Origin: Granulicella mallensis MP5ACTX8
GTDB taxonomy: Bacteria > Acidobacteriota > Terriglobia > Terriglobales > Acidobacteriaceae
DNA length: 64,000 bases
Direction of reading: 5' to 3'
Assembly: GCF_000178955.2 (NCBI RefSeq)
Contig: NC_016631.1
Span: 5,394,001 to 5,458,000, forward strand
The position numbers and the translations under genes are program-made. Below the pieces are notes generated by a model that worked only from the letters and a program-made list of their open reading frames with translations, made no database searches and was not told where the DNA came from. Each line of letters opens with the position of its first letter. Positions within the stretch are counted from its first letter, which is position 1. Positions 35,830 to 44,480 of the stretch are shown here, piece by piece.

Positions 35830-37422
35830 ATGCGGAAACAATTGAAACTTCGCTCTGTTGCCCTGGCGGCGGGAGTGTTTCTTTTTTCGAGCTCCATGCT
35901 TTGCCTCCAGGCACAGGAGCAGGAACACATCGCCATCGATGCCAAGGCAGCGACCACACCCTTCCCTCATTTCTGGGAGCAGACGTTCGGCTCAGGCCGG
36001 GCCATTCTTTCGTTGCGCGAGAGCTATCGCAATGATCTCCGCACGGTGAAGCAGGCGACGAACTTTCAATCCGTGCGCTTCCACGGCATCTTCCTCGATG
36101 AGGTTGGACTCTACGACCCGGATCGTCAGACCAAAAACCCTGGCCTCGCCGCACAGGCTGCTAATGATGCTTCCATCTATAACTTCTCCTATATCGATCA
36201 AATCTATGATGGCCTGCTGGCGAATGGTGTGAAGCCCTTCATCGAGCTGAGCTTCATGCCGAAGAAGATGGCCTCCGATCCCAATGCGCTGCACGCGTTC
36301 TGGTATCACCCGAATGTGTCCCCACCGAAGGACTATGCCACCTGGGATGCCATGATCCATGCGTTTGCCGAACATCTCATCAAGCGCTATGGCGTTGAAG
36401 AAGTGGCCACATGGAAGTTTGAAGTATGGAACGAGCCCAACCTGGACTTCTGGATGGGGAATCCGAAGCAGGCCACCTACTTTGAACTCTACGACCACAC
36501 AGCGCGCACCCTGAAGGCTGTCTCTCCGCGCCTGATCGTCGGAGGACCGTCTTCCGCGCAGGCCGCGTGGGTTGCACCTTTTCTCGCGCACGTGAAGGAG
36601 AAGAACGTTCCGATCGACTTTGTCTCGACCCACGTCTATGCCAACGATACGGCGGACAACGTGTTCGGTACGACTGAAGATATTCCGAGAGACAAGATGG
36701 TGTGGCGTGCTGTCAAAAACATCCACGAAGAGATCCTGAACTCGGCCTTTCCGAAGCTGCCGCTCATCTTCTCCGAGTACGGGGCCAGCTATTCCAATGA
36801 GCCGAATGTTACCGACTCCACCTATATGGGCCCGTGGATGGCGAACAATATTCGCCTGTGCGACGGCATGACCGAGAGCATGGACTACTGGACTTTCTCC
36901 GACGTCTTTGAGGAACAAGGTGTCGTGCGATCGCCCTTCTATGGCGGCTTTGGCCTGCTGTCTGCCGACAGCATTCCCAAGCCTTCGCTCAATGTCTTTC
37001 GCACGCTGCACAAGTTGGGTGACCAGCGCATCTCCGTGGCTTCAGAGTCAGTACTGGCGACGACTACAGCGAATGGTGGACTCACAGTTGCTCTATGGGA
37101 CTACGCTCCTCCCACAGGAATAGGCGCTACCTATACGATGCCCACTGGACCCGCAGGACCGGCGAAGACGTTCGATCTTGAACTGAAGAACGTGCCAGCA
37201 AATGCCTCCGTTCAACTGTGGCGCGTGGACGATGATCACGGCAACGTGCTGAAGGCGTTTGACGCTATGGGACGTCCCTCTGGCGATCTCACCCAGGAAC
37301 AGGTTATAAAGCTCCGTGCAGCCGGAGAGATGGCTCCTGCGGAACACGTACGCCTCAAACAAGGCAAACTACAGGTCACAGTTCCAGCGCATGGCCTGGC
37401 ACTCGTGGTGATAGAAAGGTAA
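35830..37422 (+). CDS. GH39-family glycoside hydrolase (beta-xylosidase-like), copy 2
   Basis: 530-residue paralogue of the preceding enzyme. The ATG at 35830 follows AAAGGA and opens a signal peptide (ending LQAQ); the frame runs upstream without a better start. The acid/base is Glu202 in FEVWNEPNLDFW and the nucleophile Glu316 in LIFSEYGASY. Near-identical stretches with copy 1 (TTPFPHFWEQ, GSGRAILSLRESYR, SFMPKK) show recent duplication. The residues after the nucleophile differ (WNVPG versus YGASY), so substrate preference may have diverged. The next gene begins five bases after its stop. Confidence 0.9.
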   Translation: MRKQLKLRSVALAAGVFLFSSSMLCLQAQEQEHIAIDAKAATTPFPHFWEQTFGSGRAILSLRESYRNDLRTVKQATNFQSVRFHGIFLDEVGLYDPDRQTKNPGLAAQAANDASIYNFSYIDQIYDGLLANGVKPFIELSFMPKKMASDPNALHAFWYHPNVSPPKDYATWDAMIHAFAEHLIKRYGVEEVATWKFEVWNEPNLDFWMGNPKQATYFELYDHTARTLKAVSPRLIVGGPSSAQAAWVAPFLAHVKEKNVPIDFVSTHVYANDTADNVFGTTEDIPRDKMVWRAVKNIHEEILNSAFPKLPLIFSEYGASYSNEPNVTDSTYMGPWMANNIRLCDGMTESMDYWTFSDVFEEQGVVRSPFYGGFGLLSADSIPKPSLNVFRTLHKLGDQRISVASESVLATTTANGGLTVALWDYAPPTGIGATYTMPTGPAGPAKTFDLELKNVPANASVQLWRVDDDHGNVLKAFDAMGRPSGDLTQEQVIKLRAAGEMAPAEHVRLKQGKLQVTVPAHGLALVVIER

Positions 37423-37426
37423 CTCG

Positions 37427-38707
37427 ATGGAACGGCGCACATTACTAAAGTTACTTGCCGGATCGGCACTGTTACCGCAGATTCCAGCATTCGCACGCAC
37501 GAAGAAGCCGAACAATACTCTTACCCAAGAGGATGACGCCTTCCTCGACGAGATGCAGCGGCGTGGCTGCCTGTATTTCGTCGAGCAGGCCGGAGCGAAG
37601 ACCGGACAGGTGCTCGACCGGGCCGCGTCGGCTAATACCGACGGGAAACGAGACCCTCGCCTGATGGCCAGTATTGCGGCTACAGGCTTCGGTCTTTCGG
37701 CGTTATGCATCGCGGAAAAACGCGGCTATCAGCCTCGGCAGAAAGTCATAGAACAGATTCGCAGGACGCTGCACTTCCACTATGAGCAGATGCCCCACGA
37801 ACATGGGTTTCTCTATCACTTCAACGATGTCGAATATGGCGCAGCTTACATCGGCAGTGAGGTCTCGTCGATCGACACCGCGCTCCTGCTGTGCGGCGTT
37901 CTGACGGCCCGGGCCCACTTCCATGAAGACGCCGAGATCAAACGGCTCGCAACAGCCCTTTATGAGCGCGTCGATTGGCCCTGGATGCTCAACGGAGGAA
38001 CAACCTTCTCCATGGGCTTCTCTCGCGGCAAGTTCATCCAATCTCGTTGGGCCCATTACAGCGAACTGATGATGATCTATCTGCTCGCCATGGGTTCTCC
38101 GACACACCCTGTCGAAGCTTCAGCCTGGGACGCCTTTGATCGTCCGAAGATCACCTACAAGGACTACACCTACATCGGGGCGGGCGATCCGCTCTTCGTG
38201 CATCAGTACAGCCATGCGTGGTTCGACTTTCGCGGCAAGCGCGATAAGTATGCGAACTACTTCGATAACTCCGTCATCGCGACCAAAGCCCATGAGGCCT
38301 TCTGTCTTAGCCTGGGCAAGCCCTATTCGCCTGACTATTGGGGCATCAGTGCTTCGGACTCCGAGCACGGCTACACAGCATGGGGAGGGCCTCCGGGTGA
38401 GGGCCACATCGACGGCTCCGTCGTTCCCAATGCACCGGCAGGATCGCTTCCCTTCCTGCCAGCGGACTGTCTCCGCGTGCTGCGATCGCTGAAAGAGAAG
38501 TATGGGGAAAAGGCGTGGGGACGGTATGGGTTCTGCGATGCCTTTCATCCGGAGGCAAAATGGTATGACCCGGATGTGCTCGGCATCGACCTGGGGATCG
38601 GTGTGCTTATGTCCGAAAACCTGCGCACCGGTTTTGTCTGGGAGACCTTTGCGCGTAACCCGGAGGTTGGGGTGGCGATGAAGAAGGCGGGCTTTCGGGC
38701 TGTATAA
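37427..38707 (+). CDS. Exported glycoamylase-like/GH144-type glucanase (PF10091)
   Basis: 426-residue exported protein with an N-terminal signal (MERRTLLKLLAGSALLPQIPAFA). The fold is an all-helical (alpha/alpha)6 toroid of the PF10091 'glycoamylase' group, in which characterised members are endo-beta-1,2-glucanases (GH144). Characteristic stretches are RRGCLYFVEQ at the start of the domain, FSRGKFIQSRWAHYSELMMIYLLAMGSPTHP, HQYSHAWFDFRG, WGISASDSEHGYTAWGGPP and the final GIDLGIGVLMSENLRTGFVW. Five bases after the GH39 gene, so same operon. Activity on beta-1,2-glucan is family-based and unproven here. Confidence 0.85.
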   Translation: MERRTLLKLLAGSALLPQIPAFARTKKPNNTLTQEDDAFLDEMQRRGCLYFVEQAGAKTGQVLDRAASANTDGKRDPRLMASIAATGFGLSALCIAEKRGYQPRQKVIEQIRRTLHFHYEQMPHEHGFLYHFNDVEYGAAYIGSEVSSIDTALLLCGVLTARAHFHEDAEIKRLATALYERVDWPWMLNGGTTFSMGFSRGKFIQSRWAHYSELMMIYLLAMGSPTHPVEASAWDAFDRPKITYKDYTYIGAGDPLFVHQYSHAWFDFRGKRDKYANYFDNSVIATKAHEAFCLSLGKPYSPDYWGISASDSEHGYTAWGGPPGEGHIDGSVVPNAPAGSLPFLPADCLRVLRSLKEKYGEKAWGRYGFCDAFHPEAKWYDPDVLGIDLGIGVLMSENLRTGFVWETFARNPEVGVAMKKAGFRAV

Positions 38708-38749
38708 AGCTGTAAGCCTGTGGTTCGAGAACTATAAGACTGTGATTTC

Positions 38750-38786
38750 GGGGTAATTCTCTCACCAGTGGTGAGAGAATTACCCC
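38750..38786. repeat. Perfect 37-bp palindrome between convergent genes
   Basis: Two perfect 18-bp arms, GGGGTAATTCTCTCACCA and its complement, flank a single central G. It lies 43 bp after the glucanase stop, between that operon and the convergent LysR gene. There is no T-run afterwards. It could be a bidirectional terminator stem or a protein-binding site. Confidence 0.9.
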
Positions 38787-38806
38787 ATTCCGGTGCATCT
38801 CAAATG

Positions 38807-38885
38807 TTGCCATCTCGACCGAAAAACGGGAGGAAGCAGATTCCTCGCTGCGCTCGGAATGACAACCAGAAAAGCAAAGACAAAA
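38807..38885 (+). repeat. GATTC...CTCGGAATGACAAC intergenic repeat
   Basis: CATCTCGACCG followed by AAAAACGGGAGGAAGCAGATT and GCGCTCGGAATGACAACCAG, then an A/G-rich AAAGCAAAGAC tail. It combines the start of the 59.2-kb repeat (CATCTCGACCGA) with the GGAATGACAAC family. The 214-bp gap 38708-38921 holds this and the 37-bp palindrome only. Confidence 0.85.
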
Positions 38886-38921
38886 ACAAAGGAGAAGGCG
38901 AAGGAAAAAAACAGAGGCTTG

Positions 38922-39830
38922 CTAACTGCCGCCGCTACTCTGAATCCGCTTGCGGTTTTCACGCAGCAGTGTGAGGAAGTCGCGCAAGGCTACCCCTTGG
39001 TTCTTCGGGTTCCACGATACCGATAGCCCCAGTGACAGCGTCTCCGGTAGCAGGGGGCTGAAGCTAATTCCCTTGGCGCGCAGGTGGCGCATGCCTGCCG
39101 GAACCAGCGCGATGCCTTCTCCCGACTCGACCAGCGTCAGCACTCCAGGCCACGACGACGAGGTGTTCGCGATGTTCGGAGAAAAACCCTCCGCCGCGCA
39201 CAGCGAGACAATGCCGTCGAACAGAAATGGATTGGAGTTGCGATCGACCAACACCAGTGGTTGATTCTGCAACAGGCTTACCGGAACATCCCGTCCGGCA
39301 AATGGGTGGTCGAGGCGCATGGCCACCACGATGGGGTCGCGGTACAGAAGCTCGGAGCGCAGCGTGCGGTCGAACGGCGGCTCGAGCGGCCGCGTCAGCC
39401 CCACGTCGATGCGGCCTTCCTCCAGTGCGGCGACCTGCTCTACGGCGCGCATCTCGATCAGCGAAAGCCGAATCCCCGGGCGGGTTCGCCGGTACTCGCG
39501 GATGATGCGCGGAAAGAACCCTCCGGCACCCCACAGAAAGAAGCCTATCGACAGCGTTCCCACTTCGCCGTGCAGCGATTGCCGCGTCAGGTCAACGGCA
39601 CGCTGCGCCGCTCGCAGCGTCTTGCGGGCTTCCTCCAGGAACACGTGGCCCTCTGCAGTAAGTTGCACCCGGCGGCTGGAGCGGTCGAGCAAAGCACCGC
39701 CGATTTCGGCTTCGAGGTCAGCCATCTGCTCGCTTACAGACGACTGCGAGACATTCAACCGCTGGGCCGCCGCCGAGAGGCTTCCGAAATCAGCGACCGC
39801 CGTGAAGTAACGCAGATGACGTAATTCCAT
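38922..39830 (-). CDS. LysR-family transcriptional regulator
   Basis: 302-residue LTTR. The winged helix-turn-helix occupies residues 1-60 (MELRHLRYFTAVADFGSLSAAAQRLNVSQSSVSEQMADLE), followed by a linker helix and a two-lobe effector-binding domain from about residue 90. It is divergent from the RND operon that starts at 39988. The intergenic dyads between them are the probable binding sites, so it likely activates that operon in response to a small aromatic or toxic ligand and represses itself, as is typical of LTTRs. Confidence 0.93.
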   Translation of the reverse strand: MELRHLRYFTAVADFGSLSAAAQRLNVSQSSVSEQMADLEAEIGGALLDRSSRRVQLTAEGHVFLEEARKTLRAAQRAVDLTRQSLHGEVGTLSIGFFLWGAGGFFPRIIREYRRTRPGIRLSLIEMRAVEQVAALEEGRIDVGLTRPLEPPFDRTLRSELLYRDPIVVAMRLDHPFAGRDVPVSLLQNQPLVLVDRNSNPFLFDGIVSLCAAEGFSPNIANTSSSWPGVLTLVESGEGIALVPAGMRHLRAKGISFSPLLPETLSLGLSVSWNPKNQGVALRDFLTLLRENRKRIQSSGGS

Positions 39831-39841
39831 GAGGTCAATCT

Positions 39842-39903
39842 ACCGATCTTTCGGTGTCAAAAATACCGATCTTCCGATCTCATTCTATCGGTTTTACCGA
39901 TAG
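39842..39903. promoter_or_regulatory. Cluster of ATCGGT/ACCGAT dyads, probable LysR binding sites
   Basis: ACCGATCTTTCGGT (39842-39855, 5-bp arms), further ACCGAT (39865-39870) and CCGAT (39874-39878) half-sites, and a perfect CTATCGGT-TTT-ACCGATAG dyad (39885-39903). They start 12 bases from the LysR start codon and lie 85-146 bases before the pump gene, the usual arrangement for recognition and activation sites of a divergent LTTR. Confidence 0.8.
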
Positions 39904-39987
39904 AACATGGAGGAAAGAACTGCGAATCGGAATGGGAGGAGTTAGAGTCCTTATTACAGGATCTTTTTTGTCCGTGGAGTCCCTTTC

Positions 39988-42900
39988 ATGTGGATTGTTC
40001 GACTTGCGCTGACTCGGCCCTACACGTTCATCGTGCTGGCTCTGCTCATCCTGATCGCGGCCCCGGTCGTGATTTTGCGTACCCCGACCGACATCTTTCC
40101 CAACATCAACATCCCGGTCATCTCCATTGCCTGGCAGTACACGGGACTGAATCCGGAAGAGATGGAAGGGCGCCTGACCTCGCCGTACGAAAAGGTGCTC
40201 ACCACGCTGGTGGACAACATCGAGCACATCGAGTCGACCACCATCAACGGCCAGGCGATCATCAAGGTTTACCTGCAGCCGGGTGCTTCGCTGGACACGG
40301 CGAACGCCCAGGTCTCGGCGGCCTCTGAGTTCCAGCTCCGCTCGCTGCCACCGGGAATTCTGCCTCCACAGATCATCAACTTCTCCGCATCGAGCGTTCC
40401 GATCCTTCAGCTTGGCCTCTCCGGCAAGGATCTATCCGAGCAACAGTTAAACGACTTCGGCCTCAACTTCATCCGGCCGCAGTTAGTAACGGTTCCCGGC
40501 GCCGTCGTTCCGAGCGTCTACGGCGGCAAACAAAGATCGATCATGGTCAACCTCGATCCCAGACGGCTGCAGGCCGAAGGGGTCTCGCCTGTCGACGTGC
40601 TCAACGCGATGAACCAGCAGAACGTCGTTCAACCCGGAGGCACCGCCAAGATCGGCTCCGCGGAGTACGACGTCCGGCTCAATGGCTCTCCTCTCACCGT
40701 CGAGGGCCTGGAGAACCTTCCGCTTAAACAAGTGAATGGAACGACGGTCTACGTGCATGACGTCGCCAGCGTCGTTGACGGAAGCATTCCGCAGACCAAT
40801 ATCGTTCGCCAGGACGGGCATCGCGGCGTACTCGTCTCCATCCTCAAGTCCGGCTCTGCTTCTACGCTGGACGTCGTCAAAGGCGAATTCGCTCTTCTGC
40901 CTCGTATCAAGTCTGGCCTGCCCTCGACCCTCAAGATCACTCCCATCGGCGACCAATCGATCTTCGTGCGCTCCTCGGTGAATGGCGTTATCCGCGAAGC
41001 GGTCATCGCGGCGACGCTCACCGGACTGATGATCCTGCTGTTCCTCGGCTCGTGGCGTTCCACGATCATCATTGCAGTCTCCATTCCTCTTTCGATCCTG
41101 ACCTCGATCATCGTCCTTGGCCTGGTGGGACAGACGATCAACATCATGACGCTTGGCGGCCTGGCGCTTGCCGTGGGTATCCTCGTCGACGATGCCACTG
41201 TGACGATCGAAAACATCGAGCGCTACCTGGAAGAGGGCCACCCACTGAACGAGGCCATCCTCGAAGGCGCAGCGCAGATCTCGGTGCCCGCATTGGTGTC
41301 CACGCTCTGTATCTGCATTGTGTTTCTGCCGATGTTCTTTCTCGCGGGCGTGGCGCGCTACCTGTTCGTTCCGCTGGCCGAGGCCGTCGTCTTCGCGATG
41401 CTCGCGTCCTACATGCTCTCGCGAACCCTGGTGCCGACGCTGGCGATGTATCTGCTGAAGGCCCACGATCACCACGCGCCCCTCTCGCGCAATCCTCTTG
41501 CGCGCTTTCAGCGGGCCTTCGAACGTGTCTTTGAGCGCGTGCGCTCCACCTATGAGTCTCTGCTGGAACGGCTCGTCACAGCCCGCAGACTGTTCATCCC
41601 GATCTTCCTCGGCTGCTGCGTGCTTGCCCTGCTGCTGGTTCCTACCCTCGGCCAGAACTTCTTTCCCGCAACCGATAACGGCTCGTTCATTCTGCATGTT
41701 CGCGGCAAGACCGGCATGCGTATTGAAGAGACAGCCAAGCTCTGCGATCTCGTCGAGCAGTCCATCCGCACCACCGTGCCCGCAGGCGAGATGGATAACA
41801 TCCTCGACAACATCGGCCTGCCCTACTCGACCCTGAACACGCAGCACGCCACCAGTGGTCTGTTCGGAGCATCTGACGGCGACATCCTCGTCTCGCTGAA
41901 GGAAGATCACCACCCCACCGCCGATTACATTCGTACGCTACGCGAAAAACTTCCCCGGGAGTTCCCCGGAACGGTCTTCTACTTCCTGCCCTCCGATATC
42001 GTCACGCAGATTCTGAACTTCGGCCTGCCTGCTCCCATCGATGTGCAGATCGACGGGCCCGATGACGTGGGCAATCGTAAGGTAGCCGATACCATCCTGC
42101 AGCAGTTGCGGCAGGTACCGGGCCTTGTCGACCTGCGTCTGCAACAGCCCGATGACTACCCCGTGCTCAACATCAACGTGGACCGTACCAAGGCGGCACA
42201 GGGCGGCTATACGCAGCGCGATGTGGGCACTTCGGTGCTCAACATCCTCTCGGGCTCCACGCAGCTCACGCCAATGTTCTTCCTCAACTATCGCAACGGT
42301 GTGGTCTACAACATCGTGGCCCAGACGCCGCAGTACCAGGTGCAGTCGCTGCAGGATCTGCAGAACATTCCCGTCTCCGCGCCAGGCGCGAAGCAGCCGG
42401 AGATTCTGGCGGACGTCGCTGACTTTGGACGCTCCACAGAGTTGCCCGTCATCAGCCACTACAACATTCGCCGCACGCTGGACATCTACGGCAACGTGCA
42501 GGACCGCGACCTGGGCGCGTCGGCACGGCAGGTGGAGCGCATCATGGATGCCAATCGCGGCTCGCTCGCGAAGGGCAACTTCATTCGTATGCGCGGCCAG
42601 GTGGAGACGATGCGGAGCTCCTACACCGGCCTGATCTTCGGCCTGCTGTTCTCGATCGTTCTCGTCTACCTGCTGATCGTGGTGAACTTCCAGTCGTGGC
42701 TCGATCCCTTCATCATCATCACGGCGCTGCCTGCTGCAATCGCCGGCATCGTACTGTTTCTCTTCCTCACGCACACCACGCTGTCGGTGCCCGCGCTGAT
42801 GGGAGCCATCATGTGCATGGGTGTGGCGACGGCCAACTCGATTCTCGTGGTCTCGTTCGCGAAGGAGAGACTCAATGACACCGGCGACGCCATCCGCTCG

Positions 42901-43158
42901 GCTATCGAAGCCGGCGCGACGCGCTTCCGCCCTGTTGCCATGACGGCGCTCGCAATGATCATCGGCATGATTCCGATGGCACTCGGCGCAGGCGATGGCG
43001 GAGAGCAGAATGCGCCACTTGGCCGCGCCGTCATTGGCGGTCTGGGCCTTGCGACTGTCGCCACGCTGATCTTCGTTCCCGCCGTCTTCGCGTTGCTGCA
43101 TGGACGCGACGGCGCTAAAGCAAAGCCTGAAACCGCACAGGAACAAGCCACCGCCTAG
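39988..43158 (+). CDS. Multidrug RND efflux pump (HAE type)
   Basis: 1056-residue inner-membrane proton antiporter, full length with twelve helices in two halves. The fourth-helix signature LALAVGILVDDATVTIEN, with the adjacent Asp pair, is that of hydrophobe/amphiphile (drug) exporters, not of metal pumps such as the one at 10-13 kb. Substrates are probably organic compounds: antibiotics, phenolics or solvents. First gene of an A-B-C order operon with adaptor and channel, under likely LysR control. The adaptor ATG is 59 bases downstream. Confidence 0.93.
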   Translation: MWIVRLALTRPYTFIVLALLILIAAPVVILRTPTDIFPNINIPVISIAWQYTGLNPEEMEGRLTSPYEKVLTTLVDNIEHIESTTINGQAIIKVYLQPGASLDTANAQVSAASEFQLRSLPPGILPPQIINFSASSVPILQLGLSGKDLSEQQLNDFGLNFIRPQLVTVPGAVVPSVYGGKQRSIMVNLDPRRLQAEGVSPVDVLNAMNQQNVVQPGGTAKIGSAEYDVRLNGSPLTVEGLENLPLKQVNGTTVYVHDVASVVDGSIPQTNIVRQDGHRGVLVSILKSGSASTLDVVKGEFALLPRIKSGLPSTLKITPIGDQSIFVRSSVNGVIREAVIAATLTGLMILLFLGSWRSTIIIAVSIPLSILTSIIVLGLVGQTINIMTLGGLALAVGILVDDATVTIENIERYLEEGHPLNEAILEGAAQISVPALVSTLCICIVFLPMFFLAGVARYLFVPLAEAVVFAMLASYMLSRTLVPTLAMYLLKAHDHHAPLSRNPLARFQRAFERVFERVRSTYESLLERLVTARRLFIPIFLGCCVLALLLVPTLGQNFFPATDNGSFILHVRGKTGMRIEETAKLCDLVEQSIRTTVPAGEMDNILDNIGLPYSTLNTQHATSGLFGASDGDILVSLKEDHHPTADYIRTLREKLPREFPGTVFYFLPSDIVTQILNFGLPAPIDVQIDGPDDVGNRKVADTILQQLRQVPGLVDLRLQQPDDYPVLNINVDRTKAAQGGYTQRDVGTSVLNILSGSTQLTPMFFLNYRNGVVYNIVAQTPQYQVQSLQDLQNIPVSAPGAKQPEILADVADFGRSTELPVISHYNIRRTLDIYGNVQDRDLGASARQVERIMDANRGSLAKGNFIRMRGQVETMRSSYTGLIFGLLFSIVLVYLLIVVNFQSWLDPFIIITALPAAIAGIVLFLFLTHTTLSVPALMGAIMCMGVATANSILVVSFAKERLNDTGDAIRSAIEAGATRFRPVAMTALAMIIGMIPMALGAGDGGEQNAPLGRAVIGGLGLATVATLIFVPAVFALLHGRDGAKAKPETAQEQATA

Positions 43159-43217
43159 CCCGCGAACTTGTGCCGAAGCTGGTTGCGAAAACTGATGCCC
43201 GTACTGGAGACCGAAAT

Positions 43218-44480
43218 ATGTCGACCGACATCAACACCGAAATGACGACTCCCTCAACGACTCAGCCCGGGGGATCGACACCGCACTATCCCCCACATCC
43301 CGAGCCGCAGCGTGGCCTGCCGGAGCCAAAGGGTATTCCAACAGGCGTGTGGCTGGCCGTTGCCATCCTCTCTATCTTCCTGCTGGCGGCTATCGTCTAT
43401 GGCCTGCTTTCGCGCGCTGCCGCGGCACGCCACCTGGAGCAGACGACAAAAGCCAGCTCCGTTCCGACGATCAGCATCACGCATCCGGCGGTACTGGGTA
43501 TGAGCTCTGAGATCGCGCTCCCCGGCAACACGCAGGCCTACAACGACACGCCCATCTACGCGCGCACCAATGGCTATCTCAAGCAGTGGTTCGTCGATAT
43601 CGGCCAGCACGTCAAGCAGGGCCAGCTCATGGCCATCATCGAGACGCCTGAGGTCGACGAGCAATTGCAAGTAGCGCAGGCGGATTTGAAGAGCGTACAG
43701 GCAGACCTCGCACTGGCGAATACGACCTCCGAACGCTACCAGAACCTGCTCAAGAGCGACTCGGTCTCCAAGCAGGAGACCGATGTCGCCGTCAGCGGCG
43801 CACTCGCTAAACAGGCCGCCGTAGACGCGGCTGAAGCCAACGTGCGGCGTCTGCAGCAACTGCAATCCTTTGAACGCGTCTATGCGCCCTTTGCCGGCAT
43901 CGTTACGGTTCGCAATACGGATATCGGAGCCCTGATCGACTCAGGCTCGGCAACCACCAGCAGCACGGCCAAGGAGCTCTTCCGCATCGCCGCTATCGGC
44001 AAGCTCCGTGTCTACGTCGCAGTGCCGGAGACCTACGCTCCCGCCATTCACGACGGCGGTACCGCCGCGCTGACGCTCGACGAGTATCCCGGCCAGGAGT
44101 TCACCGGCACCGTTGTTCGTAATTCAAGCGCTATCGATCAGTCCTCCCGCACGCTGAACGTCGAGGTCGATGTCGAAAACCCCGATGGCAAGCTGCTGCC
44201 TGGCGCCTATGTCTTCGCGCACTTCAAGATCCCGCAGCAGGTGCGCCGACTCTCGGTGCCGGCCAACGCATTGCTGTTCCGCGCGGAAGGCCTGCAGGTT
44301 GGCATCGTGCGCAATGGCCGTGTTCATCTTCAGCGCGTCACGATCGGCAAGGACAACGGCAGCACCCTGGAGATTGCCACCGGCCTTACGGCTGAAGACG
44401 AGATCGTGCTCGACCCTTCGGACTCACTCACTGAAGGCCAGCAGGTGCAGATCGCGAATACCGGGACGGTGACGCCATGA
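43218..44480 (+). CDS. RND efflux periplasmic adaptor (HlyD/MFP family)
   Basis: 420-residue membrane-fusion protein. The ATG at 43218 follows GGAGA at seven bases' distance, whereas an upstream in-frame ATG at 43170 has no ribosome site. After a Pro/Thr-rich cytoplasmic start comes one membrane helix (GVWLAVAILSIFLLAAIVYGLL), then lipoyl-like halves with YARTNGYLKQWFVDIGQHVKQG, an alpha-hairpin (KSDSVSKQETDVAVSG) and a barrel (VAVPETYAPAIHDGG). Anchored by a helix rather than lipid. Its stop overlaps the channel gene start (ATGA). Confidence 0.92.
   Translation: MSTDINTEMTTPSTTQPGGSTPHYPPHPEPQRGLPEPKGIPTGVWLAVAILSIFLLAAIVYGLLSRAAAARHLEQTTKASSVPTISITHPAVLGMSSEIALPGNTQAYNDTPIYARTNGYLKQWFVDIGQHVKQGQLMAIIETPEVDEQLQVAQADLKSVQADLALANTTSERYQNLLKSDSVSKQETDVAVSGALAKQAAVDAAEANVRRLQQLQSFERVYAPFAGIVTVRNTDIGALIDSGSATTSSTAKELFRIAAIGKLRVYVAVPETYAPAIHDGGTAALTLDEYPGQEFTGTVVRNSSAIDQSSRTLNVEVDVENPDGKLLPGAYVFAHFKIPQQVRRLSVPANALLFRAEGLQVGIVRNGRVHLQRVTIGKDNGSTLEIATGLTAEDEIVLDPSDSLTEGQQVQIANTGTVTP

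Noticed and set aside
35992-37011. 339-codon minus-strand frame opposite the second GH39 gene
   Set aside because: Antisense shadow of a recognised enzyme; composition follows third-position GC of the real gene.
40483-43146. Two long minus-strand frames (476 and 402 codons) opposite the multidrug RND pump
   Set aside because: His/Asp/Arg-rich low-complexity translations typical of antisense GC-rich genes; the RND pump is unambiguous.
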